The notes beneath the pieces were generated by a model. It searched no databases, was not told where the DNA came from, and was given only the letters and a program-made list of their open reading frames with translations. Below, piece after piece: positions 1 through 6,840 of a DNA stretch of 12,096 nucleotides (its first letter is position 1; each line of letters starts with the position of its first letter). The stretch is taken from positions 1 through 12,096 of the forward strand of contig NZ_CALTUR010000055.1 of assembly GCF_943912555.1 (NCBI RefSeq). Reading direction: 5' to 3'. Source of the DNA: an uncultured Streptococcus sp. (GTDB lineage Bacteria > Bacillota > Bacilli > Lactobacillales > Streptococcaceae). Made by a program: the position numbers and the translations under genes.

Positions 1-55
1 AAATAGGCTCCATAATATCTATAGGGGATTTACCCACTACAAATATTATAGAGCC
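1..55. mobile_element. Terminus of an ISL3-family-like insertion sequence (remnant)
   Basis: Positions 6-55 form a near-palindrome without gaps, starting GGCTC and ending GAGCC; I count 19 of 25 paired positions. The right part (CCCACTACAAATATTATAGAGCC in two pieces, 33-55) resembles the right inverted repeat that I recall for streptococcal ISL3-family elements such as IS1167, which typically end in GAGCC. No transposase sequence is inside the window, so the body of the element, if any survives, lies to the left. The repeat meets the BOX directly: the first few bases expected of boxA are replaced. It could instead be a short palindromic repeat unrelated to an IS. Confidence 0.45.
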
Positions 56-244
56 GAAAATCTCTTCAAACCACGTCAGCTTCGCCTTGCCGTAGATATG
101 GTTAATGACTTCGTCAGTTCTATACACAACCTCAAAACAGTGTTTTGAGCTGACCACGTCAGTTTTATCTGCAACCTCAAAGCTGTGCTTTGAGCAACCT
201 GCTGCTAGCTTCCTAGTTTGCTCTTTGATTTTCATTGAGTATTA
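47..244 (+). repeat. BOX element, modules A-B-B-C
   Basis: The order is boxA (about 47-105), boxB (106-150), a second boxB (151-195) and boxC (196-244). The two boxB modules are exactly 45 bases each and diverge from one another at several positions. boxA carries the complement of the familiar BOX primer core with changes (CGTCAGCTTCGCCTTGCCGTA), and boxC ends in TTTTCATTGAGTATT. Total length is about 198, as expected for A-B-B-C. The first bases of boxA do not match, because the IS-like palindrome overlaps them. It begins 29 bases beyond the stop codon of the minus-strand hydrolase gene, so transcripts of that gene may run into it in the C-B-A sense. Confidence 0.93.
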
Positions 245-272
245 AATTACGATATCTATTGTCATCATCTTT

Positions 273-902
273 CTAGAAAAAAGGATTGAAAGTTTTTTCG
301 TGAGCGATGGTCGTAGCTGGACCATGTCCTGGATAGACATCATAGTTTGGTAGAGTGAAAAGTTGAGTCTGAATACTATGGAGGAGTTGTTCCATGCTAC
401 CAGTTGGAAGGTCGGTCCGTCCGATTGTTTCACGGAACAAAGCATCTCCTGTCAAGACTAGGTGTGCATCAGGAAAGACTAGGGAAACACCACCGATAGA
501 GTGACCTGGTGTCGGCAAGACAGTAAAACGAAATTCCTCTAGTTGGTATTCCTTATGAAGGACAAAGGTGTGTTCAGCAGGTTCTGCGACCACATCTGCC
601 ATATCATCGTGGCGAGGAAGCCCAGAGAGATTATCGACAGGAGTATAGAGCCAGCTGGCTTCGCTCTCTGCGATATAGACAGGAGGATTGCCAAAAGTTT
701 CGCGAACCAAGTCCAGACTCATGATATGGTCATAATGGGCATGGGTCAAGAGAATAGCGCAGATAGGTTTGTTGATGTTCTCTATTGTCTTGCGAATGGC
801 TTCCCAATGGCTGCCAGGATCGACGACGATGAGGTGTTTTTCGCCTTCTAGGTAATAGGTGTTTTCATAGGCAACAGGATTCACAGTTTTATGGATTTTC
901 AT
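273..902 (-). CDS. MBL-fold metallo-hydrolase (glyoxalase II-like)
   Basis: The protein has 209 residues and is a compact single-domain metallo-beta-lactamase fold, probably a cytoplasmic hydrolase. The full metal-site set is visible: THAHYDH at 53-59, the next His in TPGHS (134), the bridging Asp in TGD (153) and the last His in YPGHGP (193). GRTDLPTGS (161-169) is typical of the small GloB-like proteins of Firmicutes, such as B. subtilis YqgX. Members are annotated as hydroxyacylglutathione hydrolases, but the true substrate in organisms of this kind is usually unknown; a thioester or bacillithiol-type substrate is only a guess. The start is supported by GGAG six to seven bases upstream. 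It has its own extended -10, and no hairpin terminator is visible between its stop and the BOX. Confidence 0.9.
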   Translation of the reverse strand: MKIHKTVNPVAYENTYYLEGEKHLIVVDPGSHWEAIRKTIENINKPICAILLTHAHYDHIMSLDLVRETFGNPPVYIAESEASWLYTPVDNLSGLPRHDDMADVVAEPAEHTFVLHKEYQLEEFRFTVLPTPGHSIGGVSLVFPDAHLVLTGDALFRETIGRTDLPTGSMEQLLHSIQTQLFTLPNYDVYPGHGPATTIAHEKTFNPFF

Positions 903-935
903 ACTAGCTCCGATCTCAAAGAATGTACTAAATTA

Positions 936-944
936 AGTATAGCA
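936..944 (-). promoter_or_regulatory. Extended -10 promoter of the MBL-fold gene
   Basis: Read on the minus strand the bases are TGCTATACT, an extended -10 (TG-N-TATACT). It lies about 35 bases upstream of the ATG. No good -35 is seen, which is usual for extended -10 promoters in streptococci. Confidence 0.55.
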
Positions 945-981
945 CAGTTGGGGAGAATAGGTGAGGATTTAGAATGAACTT

Positions 982-1016
982 AAAAACCAGCATGACTAGA
1001 TGAAGACAGGCTGGTT
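982..1016 (-). terminator. Terminator of the small exported protein gene
   Basis: The arms AACCAGC (985-991) and GCTGGTT (1010-1016) form a perfect 7-bp stem with an 18-base loop. On the minus strand the stem is followed by a short T run. It begins ten bases past the stop of the 1026-1289 gene and separates it from the promoter of the MBL-fold gene. Confidence 0.65.
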
Positions 1017-1025
1017 ATCAATTTA

Positions 1026-1289
1026 TCAATATTGGAGAGGTGTCAATTGCCCTTCATAGGTTGCATAAACTCCGTCATTAGCTTGTTTGATAGACGTGAT
1101 ATTTAGAGTGCCACCGTAGTTGGCTTCTCGTTTATCGCTATATTCACTATAAGTTATCCTATTGGGCAGGTTCTGGTCGTTAGCATAGTATTGAACGACT
1201 GTTTTTTTATAGCTTTGCTGGCTGAATAGAAACAGGCAGCTAACTCCTAACACTAGGAGAGCAAAGATAGAAATAGCAGTTTTTTTCAT
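1026..1289 (-). CDS. Small exported or membrane-anchored protein, family not recognised
   Basis: The product has 87 residues. It has a short basic start (MKK), then a hydrophobic stretch at about 5-23 ending near FSQQS, which looks like a signal peptide or a single N-terminal anchor. A Cys at 18 in LGVSC loosely fits a lipobox, but hydrophobic residues continue after it, so lipoprotein processing is doubtful. The remaining 60 residues are polar, rich in Tyr, Asn and Thr, and predicted to lie outside the membrane; the pattern LPN-I-Y...GGTLNI...YATYEGQLT suggests a small beta-rich domain. I do not recognise the family. The start has a strong AAGGAG eight bases upstream. Immediately upstream lie the remains of what looks like a second copy (1340-1463). 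Confidence 0.7.
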   Translation of the reverse strand: MKKTAISIFALLVLGVSCLFLFSQQSYKKTVVQYYANDQNLPNRITYSEYSDKREANYGGTLNITSIKQANDGVYATYEGQLTPLQY

Positions 1290-1339
1290 AGGTGTTCTCC
1301 TTATAAACTAGAGGATAAAAGAAAGTATCTTGAGAATTT

Positions 1340-1463
1340 TTAATTCCAAAATCCAGTCAAGGTACCAGTGTATGTGACACGAGTTCCACCGTTTATCTTT
1401 CGTATATTCAATGGAATTGGGGAAGTCAGAAAGTCTTTCGGTTACAATATGGTTTCCGTTCTT
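1340..1463 (-). pseudogene. Decayed tandem paralogue of the 1026-1289 gene (fragment)
   Basis: Two minus-strand reading frames resemble the intact gene downstream. One frame reads SDFPNSIEYTKDKR, matching QNLPNRITYSEYSDKR of the intact protein. The other reads NGGTRVTYTGTLTGFWN and stops at 1340, matching NDGVYATYEGQLTPLQY, which is also the C-terminus. The switch between frames falls near 1385-1405, where about 12-15 codons of the intact version also seem to be missing. No start codon, signal peptide or ribosome site is left upstream; there are stops in both frames. The similarity is by eye over short stretches, so the call is moderate. Confidence 0.5.
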
Positions 1464-1521
1464 CTATCTCTCCTTCTATCACCTAAGTTTAAAATCTAAC
1501 TTCGTAATATATTATAGACCG

Positions 1522-1560
1522 ATAATTCAGAATTGTCAAGCAATTCTGAATTATTTTTTT
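1522..1560 (+). terminator. Strong orphan terminator upstream of rel
   Basis: ATAATTCAGAATTG (1522-1535) and CAATTCTGAATTAT (1541-1554) are perfect 14-bp arms around a TCAAG loop, followed by a run of T on the plus strand. It has the form of an efficient intrinsic terminator. The minus-strand side lacks a T run, so it acts on plus-strand transcripts. No plus-strand gene precedes it in the window. Confidence 0.8.
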
Positions 1561-1580
1561 CTTATTCTGTTCCAATCTAG

Positions 1581-1609
1581 TTTTCATATTCTTAAAAAAG
1601 TGATAAAAT
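1581..1609 (+). promoter_or_regulatory. Promoter of the rel-dtd operon
   Basis: TTTTCA (1581-1586), a 17-base spacer and TAAAAT (1604-1609), with TG one base before the -10 (an extended -10). The predicted start is about 1616, giving a short leader of under 20 bases before the rel ATG, with GGAGAG (1622-1627) in the leader as the ribosome site. It lies downstream of the orphan terminator, so rel transcription should be insulated from whatever lies to the left. Confidence 0.7.
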
Positions 1610-1633
1610 GGTAGGAAGAATTGGAGAGTAGAG

Positions 1634-3856
1634 ATGCCAAAAGAAGTGAATTTAACAGGCGATGAGGTTGTCGCTTTAACGCAAAAATATTTATCAAAAG
1701 AAGATGTTGCTTTTGTACATAAAGCCTTGGTTTACGCCGTTGAATGCCATAGTGGTCAATATCGTAAATCAGGTGAACCTTATATTATTCACCCTATCCA
1801 AGTGGCAGGTATTTTAGCCAAGCTCAAGCTGGATGCTGTAACAGTAGCTTGTGGTTTCTTGCATGATGTGGTAGAAGATACAGATGCGACCTTGGACGAT
1901 TTGGAAAGAGAGTTTGGTCCTGATGTGCGCGTGATTGTCGATGGGGTTACCAAGCTTGGTAAGGTCGAGTACAAATCAATTGAGGAGCAATTAGCTGAAA
2001 ATCATCGTAAGATGCTCATGGCCATGTCTGAGGACATCCGCGTGATCTTGGTCAAACTGTCTGACCGCTTGCACAATATGCGGACGCTTAAACACCTTCG
2101 AAAAGACAAGCAGGAGCGTATTTCCAAAGAAACTATGGAAATCTATGCCCCACTTGCCCATCGTTTGGGGATTTCCAGTGTCAAATGGGAATTGGAAGAC
2201 CTATCTTTCCGTTATCTCAATCCAACGGAGTTTTACAAGATTACCCATATGATGAAGGAAAAGCGTAGAGAGCGTGAAGCCCTGGTGGATGAGGTGGTCA
2301 CAAAATTAGAAGACTATACGACGGATCGTCACTTGAAAGGGAAGATTTACGGTCGTCCCAAGCATATTTACTCGATTTTCCGCAAAATGCAGGACAAGAG
2401 AAAACGGTTTGAGGAAATCTATGACTTGATTGCCATTCGTTGTATTTTGGATACCCAAAGTGATGTTTATGCCATGCTTGGTTATGTGCATGAGCTTTGG
2501 AAGCCAATGCCTGGTCGTTTCAAAGACTATATCGCTAACCGCAAGGCCAATGGTTACCAGTCTATCCATACGACTGTTTATGGACCAAAAGGGCCGATTG
2601 AATTCCAGATTCGAACCAAGGCTATGCATGAGGTGGCTGAGTACGGGGTTGCGGCTCACTGGGCTTATAAGAAAGGCATTAAGGGGCAGGTTAACAGCAA
2701 GGAATCTGCTATTGGGATGAACTGGATCAAGGAGATGATGGAGCTCCAAGACCAGGCTGATGATGCTAAGGAATTTGTCGATTCAGTTAAGGAAAACTAT
2801 CTGGCTGAGGAAATTTACGTCTTTACCCCAGATGGAGCTGTCCGTTCTCTTCCAAAAGATTCAGGACCGATTGACTTTGCCTACGAAATCCATACCAAAG
2901 TCGGTGAAAAAGCAACTGGTGCCAAGGTCAATGGCCGTATGGTTCCACTGACAACCAAGCTCAAGACAGGGGATCAGGTTGAAATTGTCACCAACCCCAA
3001 CTCCTTTGGACCAAGTCGTGACTGGCTCAATATGGTCAAGACCAGCAAGGCGCGTAACAAGATTCGTCAGTTCTTTAAAAACCAAGATAAGGAATTGTCT
3101 GTCAACAAGGGGCGTGAAATGTTGATGGCCCAGTTTCAAGAAAACGGCTATGTGGCCAATAAATTTATGGACAAGCGCCACATGGACCAAGTTCTACAAA
3201 AGACCAGCTACAAGACAGAAGAATCCCTCTTTGCGGCCATTGGTTTTGGCGAAATCGGTGCGATTACTGTCTTTAATCGTCTGACTGAAAAGGAACGCCG
3301 TGAGGAAGAACGTGCCAAGGCCAAGGCTGAGGCAGAAGAACTTGTCAAGGGTGGCGAAGTTAAGGTTGAAAACAAAGAAACCCTCAAGGTCAAGCATGAG
3401 GGTGGTGTGGTCATTGAAGGTGCTTCAGGTCTCCTAGTGCGGATTGCTAAGTGTTGTAATCCCGTGCCTGGTGATGATATTGTTGGCTACATTACCAAGG
3501 GTCGTGGTGTGGCTATTCACCGTGTGGACTGTATGAACCTGCGCGCCCAAGAAAACTACGAGCAACGTCTCCTTGATGTGGAATGGGAAGACCAGTACTC
3601 TAGCTCAAATAAGGAGTATATGGCTCATATCGATATCTACGGCCTCAACCGTACAGGACTGTTGAATGATGTACTGCAAGTTCTTTCAAATACAACCAAG
3701 AATATTTCAACGGTCAATGCTCAACCAACCAAGGATATGAAATTTGCTAATATCCATGTATCCTTTGGCATTGCTAACCTCTCGACGCTGACCACGGTCG
3801 TGGACAAGATTAAGAGCGTGCCAGAAGTTTACTCTGTCAAACGGACCAACGGCTAA
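1634..3856 (+). CDS. relA: Bifunctional (p)ppGpp synthetase/hydrolase (RelA/SpoT homologue)
   Basis: This 740-residue protein is the long stringent-response enzyme of Firmicutes. It makes (p)ppGpp from GTP/GDP and ATP at starved ribosomes and also hydrolyses it. The N-terminal HD hydrolase has H53, H77-D78, E81-D82 and D144 (in [10 protein letters not shown]), so that activity looks intact. The synthetase domain has [11 protein letters not shown] (241-251), D264 in YDLIAIR, NGYQSIH (306-312) and E323 in EFQIRT. RFKD at 295-298 is the RXKD form found in bifunctional enzymes, not the EXDD form of monofunctional RelA. The TGS domain is at about 392-455, then a helical region, a zinc-binding-like segment with CC at 607-608, H629 and C633, and a C-terminal ACT domain at about 664-738. 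It is full length. The start follows GGAGAG. It forms an operon with dtd, 29 bases downstream. Confidence 0.97.
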   Translation: MPKEVNLTGDEVVALTQKYLSKEDVAFVHKALVYAVECHSGQYRKSGEPYIIHPIQVAGILAKLKLDAVTVACGFLHDVVEDTDATLDDLEREFGPDVRVIVDGVTKLGKVEYKSIEEQLAENHRKMLMAMSEDIRVILVKLSDRLHNMRTLKHLRKDKQERISKETMEIYAPLAHRLGISSVKWELEDLSFRYLNPTEFYKITHMMKEKRREREALVDEVVTKLEDYTTDRHLKGKIYGRPKHIYSIFRKMQDKRKRFEEIYDLIAIRCILDTQSDVYAMLGYVHELWKPMPGRFKDYIANRKANGYQSIHTTVYGPKGPIEFQIRTKAMHEVAEYGVAAHWAYKKGIKGQVNSKESAIGMNWIKEMMELQDQADDAKEFVDSVKENYLAEEIYVFTPDGAVRSLPKDSGPIDFAYEIHTKVGEKATGAKVNGRMVPLTTKLKTGDQVEIVTNPNSFGPSRDWLNMVKTSKARNKIRQFFKNQDKELSVNKGREMLMAQFQENGYVANKFMDKRHMDQVLQKTSYKTEESLFAAIGFGEIGAITVFNRLTEKERREEERAKAKAEAEELVKGGEVKVENKETLKVKHEGGVVIEGASGLLVRIAKCCNPVPGDDIVGYITKGRGVAIHRVDCMNLRAQENYEQRLLDVEWEDQYSSSNKEYMAHIDIYGLNRTGLLNDVLQVLSNTTKNISTVNAQPTKDMKFANIHVSFGIANLSTLTTVVDKIKSVPEVYSVKRTNG

Positions 3857-3885
3857 TTGGCCTATCTCTTACTAGAAAGGCTATT

Positions 3886-4329
3886 ATGAAAATTATTATC
3901 CAACGGGTTACAAAAGCCCAAGTGAGTATCGAAGGTCAGGTTCAGGGAAAAATCAATCAGGGGCTCTTATTGCTGGTTGGTGTTGGACCAGAGGACCAAG
4001 AGGAAGATTTGGACTATGCTGTGAGAAAGCTTGTCAACATGCGGATTTTTTCAGACGCAGAAGGCAAGATGAACCTGTCTGTCAAAGATATTGAAGGAGA
4101 AATCCTTTCTATTTCTCAGTTTACCCTCTTTGCGGATACTAAGAAAGGCAATCGTCCAGCCTTCACAGGAGCAGCCAAGCCTGATATGGCATCAGACTTC
4201 TATGATGCTTTCAATCAAAAATTAGCGCAAGAAGTGCCCGTTCAGACAGGGATCTTTGGAGCGGATATGCAGGTTGAACTGGTCAATGACGGACCAGTCA
4301 CCATTATCCTTGACACTAAAAATAGATAA
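3886..4329 (+). CDS. dtd: D-aminoacyl-tRNA deacylase
   Basis: The 147 residues are the usual length for bacterial DTD. The enzyme removes D-amino acids and also glycine mischarged on tRNA, a proofreading role in the cytoplasm as a homodimer. The two active-site segments are present: [17 protein letters not shown] (77-93) and the Gly-cisPro motif in NDGPVT (134-139). TGIFGADM (121-128) is also typical of the family. It has AGAAAGG as a ribosome site seven to eight bases upstream and follows rel by 29 bases. The rel-dtd pairing is common in Firmicutes. The stop codon lies inside the stem of the terminator that follows. Confidence 0.96.
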   Translation: MKIIIQRVTKAQVSIEGQVQGKINQGLLLLVGVGPEDQEEDLDYAVRKLVNMRIFSDAEGKMNLSVKDIEGEILSISQFTLFADTKKGNRPAFTGAAKPDMASDFYDAFNQKLAQEVPVQTGIFGADMQVELVNDGPVTIILDTKNR

Positions 4330-4368
4330 GAAAGACCAAGTCCAGCCGGCTTGGTTTTTCTTATCTAT
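4322..4368. terminator. Bidirectional terminator between dtd and the membrane-protein operon
   Basis: Arms 4322-4340 and 4350-4368 pair over 19 bases with one G-U wobble around a 9-base loop. The core is ACCAAG...CTTGGT followed by T5 on the plus strand, with an A-rich 5' side that gives a T-rich tail on the minus strand. The dtd stop codon (4327-4329) is inside the stem, and the stop of the convergent gene begins at its last base. Confidence 0.85.
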
Positions 4369-4781
4369 CATAAAATACTCCCAAATGAAATCGGTTCTTG
4401 ATAGGCTTGGGGGAAGTCTCTTTTCAAGCTTTGGCAGATACGATAGGAAGGGATAAGATGTCCTAGGATGAGGAGACTTCCCTGAAGGAAAAGTGGCATA
4501 CCACTTAAACATATCAAGGAGAGAATCATCAGGCTATCCCATAGGAGGATTTGTAAGGCAAAACGCCAGAATCTCGGTCTAATCTGGGAATAGAGTTGAC
4601 TAAAGTGGTCACAAAGCTGGTTAGAAAGATAGGTCAATAGCACAGGATGAAAGAAAATGAGCCAACCGCTATAAATTAAAATCCAATCCCAAGTAAGTCT
4701 CTCTTTAAATGTCAAAAATGCCAGCATAATTCCATCAATGACAAGGAGCTCAATGGTCTTGGTGTAGATGATTTTTTTCAT
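4368..4781 (-). CDS. Four-helix membrane protein, paralogue of the upstream gene
   Basis: The product has 137 residues and is strongly hydrophobic, with likely membrane segments near 8-24, 32-52, 74-93 and 95-114. Short polar stretches separate them, and the central one (53-72) contains DHFSQLYSQI. The C-terminus carries LKRDFPQAYQEPISF. The protein lines up without gaps against the 137-residue product of the upstream gene: LTWDWILIYSG with ALDWLLLSGFI, HFSQLYSQI with QFAEIYPQI, and LKRDFPQAY with LRENYPDFY. This shows a tandem duplication. A near-perfect AAGGAGG lies seven bases upstream of the start. The gap to the upstream paralogue is 18 bases, so the two are one operon. I do not recognise a functional family and give no function. 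Confidence 0.8.
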   Translation of the reverse strand: MKKIIYTKTIELLVIDGIMLAFLTFKERLTWDWILIYSGWLIFFHPVLLTYLSNQLCDHFSQLYSQIRPRFWRFALQILLWDSLMILSLICLSGMPLFLQGSLLILGHLIPSYRICQSLKRDFPQAYQEPISFGSIL

Positions 4782-4799
4782 GCTAAGACCTCCTTTTCC

Positions 4800-5213
4800 T
4801 TAGAGACATTTCCACAAAGAGATATGTTTGTTGTAAAAGTCAGGATAGTTTTCTCTTAGGTAGTCCGCCGTCCTATAATATAAAGTAGAATGACAAGCAG
4901 TGATGATTGGCATAAGAGAGGCAAAACGCTGAGAACTAGCGAAGGCTAAAAGGACAAAAAATAGAAAATCAATGGAGAGAACCCCTAAATAATAGAAGCG
5001 AATCTTTTTATTGATTTGAGGATAAATCTCAGCGAATTGATGTTTGAGTCGGACAACCAAGCGAAATAGCAGAAGTCCTTGAGCTAGGAGGAAAATGAAG
5101 CCAGAGAGCAAGAGCCAGTCCAAAGCTGTCTCGGGTCTAGTGGGAAAAAATGCAAATAGTAGCAAATCAATGATTGCAATTGCTACAAAATGGATTCTAA
5201 AGAGTTTTTTCAT
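4800..5213 (-). CDS. Four-helix membrane protein, first of the tandem pair
   Basis: The product has 137 residues, with membrane segments at about 7-23, 32-52, 73-92 and 95-112. The central loop contains LKHQFAEIYPQINKK, and the C-terminal tail LRENYPDFYNKHISL is probably cytoplasmic. It is a diverged paralogue of the gene 18 bases downstream, of exactly equal length. GGGAGG lies seven bases upstream of the ATG, and a clear promoter (5243-5271) precedes it, so this gene leads a two-gene operon. There is no enzyme motif, no transporter signature and no conserved charged residue in the membrane segments that would suggest a mechanism. Function unknown. Confidence 0.8.
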   Translation of the reverse strand: MKKLFRIHFVAIAIIDLLLFAFFPTRPETALDWLLLSGFIFLLAQGLLLFRLVVRLKHQFAEIYPQINKKIRFYYLGVLSIDFLFFVLLAFASSQRFASLMPIITACHSTLYYRTADYLRENYPDFYNKHISLWKCL

Positions 5214-5242
5214 GACAAGACCTCCCTCTTTTATCTAGCTTC

Positions 5243-5271
5243 ATTCTACTCCAAAAGTATGGGAGTTACAA
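5243..5271 (-). promoter_or_regulatory. Promoter of the tandem membrane-protein operon
   Basis: On the minus strand TTGTAA (5266-5271), a 17-base spacer and TAGAAT (5243-5248). The -35 matches four of six and the -10 five of six consensus bases. The leader is about 22-25 bases. Confidence 0.7.
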
Positions 5272-5282
5272 GTAAAATGATA

Positions 5283-5331
5283 AAAAATTTTAGTAAGGAG
5301 ATTCTGTTAGATTTCTTTATTTGATTTCCTT
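5283..5331 (-). terminator. Possible weak terminator after the PnuC-like gene
   Basis: On the minus strand AAGGAAATC (5331-5323) can pair imperfectly with GAATCTCCTT (5304-5295) around a long loop, followed by a T-rich run (5290-5283). The stem has mismatches, so termination may be partial and some read-through into the membrane-protein operon is possible. Confidence 0.3.
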
Positions 5332-5332
5332 C

Positions 5333-6043
5333 TTATTGTTCCACTTCTTCATCGTTCCAGACAAATAAAGCTCCGATTGCATTGAGGATATAAAAGATAT
5401 ATTTTCCGATATTGGCAAAGTTTCCTTGAATGCCAGCCTTTGTCAGCTGAACGAAATTATAAATCAACCAAAAGCCCCACTGAGTTGTTAATTTCAATGC
5501 GTTCAATGCATTGGCAATGAGGGACAGTGCAAAGGCAATAGTTGTCACATAGGCAAGGAGATTCATCTTTCCTCCATAGCCGATATAGTTGGTCACAAAG
5601 GCAAAGAGGAAGGCGATGATTGAAATGATGATGGCTGCCAATTTCACCTGTTTTTGGTTCATTTGGTTGGGTCTGCCTTCCTGCGAAGCTTCCCATTTCT
5701 TTATGGCAAAGGTATAAATGAGGAAGGTGACGGGATAGGTAATGATGGCTGCCTTATTTCCAAGGATATAATCAATAGTACCAGATAAAATCGTATTGAT
5801 AATACCAAAGTAATTTCCCCATTTGCTTAATTTTCCCGTGAAACGAGTGGACAACATGGAAATCCCAACATTGGTTACGGAAATCAATCCAAAAGGAACA
5901 AGAGCAGTCCATGGTCCCCAGTCTACGAATTTGTCGAGACGGGAGTTGAGGTAACCAGATGCAATCGCAATTCCAACGACCAAAGCAACCCCGAAGAGGT
6001 CAAACCATTTGGATGTCGCAAAAATTTTTAGTGATTTTTTCAT
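5333..6043 (-). CDS. pnuC: PnuC-like nicotinamide riboside transporter
   Basis: The 236-residue integral membrane protein has seven or eight hydrophobic segments (about 13-30, 44-64, 78-96, 99-116, 135-155, 162-181, 188-204 and 212-230). A polar cytoplasmic loop at 117-134 divides it into two halves, as in PnuC. The segment TTQWGFWLIYNFVQ (186-199), followed by KYIFYILNAIGALFVW (214-229), resembles the Trp- and Asn-rich substrate-site helix and final helix of the PnuC family. PnuC members carry vitamin-type substrates, most often nicotinamide riboside, by facilitated diffusion with trapping by a kinase. The substrate here is inferred from family only. No strong Shine-Dalgarno is seen (a weak GAAAG about 12 bases upstream). 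It has its own promoter just beyond the psaR terminator. Confidence 0.75.
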   Translation of the reverse strand: MKKSLKIFATSKWFDLFGVALVVGIAIASGYLNSRLDKFVDWGPWTALVPFGLISVTNVGISMLSTRFTGKLSKWGNYFGIINTILSGTIDYILGNKAAIITYPVTFLIYTFAIKKWEASQEGRPNQMNQKQVKLAAIIISIIAFLFAFVTNYIGYGGKMNLLAYVTTIAFALSLIANALNALKLTTQWGFWLIYNFVQLTKAGIQGNFANIGKYIFYILNAIGALFVWNDEEVEQ

Positions 6044-6072
6044 ATATTAAAATATCTTTCTTTTTTACAAAT

Positions 6073-6101
6073 ATTCTACAACTAAATGAAAGTAAAATCA
6101 A
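6073..6101 (-). promoter_or_regulatory. Promoter of the PnuC-like gene
   Basis: On the minus strand TTGATT (6096-6101), a 17-base spacer and TAGAAT (6073-6078). The leader is about 23 bases. The -35 lies only 13 bases after the psaR terminator stem, so the gene has independent transcription. Confidence 0.65.
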
Positions 6102-6110
6102 ATGATAGAA

Positions 6111-6141
6111 ATAAAACCCTGAAAATAAAACTTTCAGGGTT
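6111..6141 (-). terminator. Terminator of psaR
   Basis: AACCCTGAAA (6115-6124) and TTTCAGGGTT (6132-6141) form a perfect 10-bp stem with a 7-base loop. On the minus strand it is followed by TTATTT. It lies 20 bases past the psaR stop codon. Confidence 0.85.
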
Positions 6142-6160
6142 GGTTGGGGTGCTTGAGAAA

Positions 6161-6811
6161 TTAGTCGATTTTCTCGACGTAGAGTTGTTTGGCAATGTCC
6201 ATACCTACTTGTAAATCCTCTTCTTTACTGAGGATAGTGAAAGTATTGCTGAAGCCATCAAACTGCTGGACTTGGAGCTGGTCACCGATGTGAAGTGAGT
6301 GCTTATCCAGATAATGGAGAATGTCAAAACTATCGTGCACCCGAGTCAGGCGATAGGAGCCAGCTTCCTTGATGTCAGCTAGTGGCAGGTTATTGATTTC
6401 AACCAGAAGTTCCCCCTTGGCAGGAATGGTTCCGCCGTGGGGGCAGGTTTTAGGGAAACCTAGCAATTTATCCAATCTCTCCACGAATAGCTCAGAGACA
6501 GTATGTTCCAAGACCTCAGCTTCCTCGTGAATCTGGTCACTCGTATAGTCTAAATGATGGACTAGAAAAACTTCAATCAAGCGATGTTTACGGTAGAGCT
6601 CAGAGACCAATTTGAGGCCGATGTCAGTCAGTAGATAGCCACATTCCTTGTCCTTTAGGATGAGATTTTCACTTTTCATCCGTTTAATCATTTCAGTTAC
6701 GGCAGGGGGAGATACTTGCATACGAGCCGCAATTTCCTTGTTGGTAATCTTATGTAGGTATGTGCCAATTTCATAAATACATTTTAGATAATCTTCTTTA
6801 TTCGGGGTCAT
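6161..6811 (-). CDS. psaR: Manganese-dependent DtxR/MntR-family repressor PsaR
   Basis: The 216-residue regulator equals pneumococcal PsaR in length. It represses manganese uptake (psaBCA) and some adhesin genes when Mn(II) is abundant; zinc antagonises it. The N-terminal winged helix-turn-helix (about 1-65) includes ITNKEIAARMQVSPPAVTEMIKRM. The dimer and metal region carries the ligands I expect by number: D7, E99, E102 and H103 for one site, and H76, E80, C123 and H125 for the other. A C-terminal FeoA/SH3-like domain (about 130-216) completes the long form. All expected ligands are present, so it should be functional. AGAGGAAA precedes the start. It is divergent from the phosphoesterase gene, and its main targets are not in this window. 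Confidence 0.93.
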   Translation of the reverse strand: MTPNKEDYLKCIYEIGTYLHKITNKEIAARMQVSPPAVTEMIKRMKSENLILKDKECGYLLTDIGLKLVSELYRKHRLIEVFLVHHLDYTSDQIHEEAEVLEHTVSELFVERLDKLLGFPKTCPHGGTIPAKGELLVEINNLPLADIKEAGSYRLTRVHDSFDILHYLDKHSLHIGDQLQVQQFDGFSNTFTILSKEEDLQVGMDIAKQLYVEKID

Positions 6812-6840
6812 TCGTTTCCTCTTGTCTAATATCTTTATCT

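Larger units (their letters stand above)
1290..1633. other. Intergenic gap with no intact gene
   Basis: These 344 bases between the small exported protein gene and rel hold the decayed paralogue (1340-1463), an AT-rich stretch with a possible plus-strand -10 (TATTAT at 1510-1515), a strong hairpin terminator (1522-1560) and the rel promoter (1581-1609). The only open frame on the plus strand (1411-1614) runs through the terminator and promoter, has no ribosome site and is not credible as a gene. Confidence 0.7.

Noticed and set aside
1411..1614. Plus-strand 67-residue open frame before rel
   Set aside because: It runs through the 14-bp terminator and the rel promoter, has no ribosome site and has low-complexity hydrophobic composition. 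Its first half is the antisense of the decayed paralogue.
2306..2749. Minus-strand 147-residue open frame inside rel
   Set aside because: It is antisense to the well-conserved synthetase domain, with no ribosome site or family match. It is a shadow of rel codon usage.
6044..6110. NiaR operator in the PnuC-like leader
   Set aside because: The leader has some TTTAGTTGTA-like sequence, but it does not form the paired half-sites that I remember for NiaR; too weak to list.
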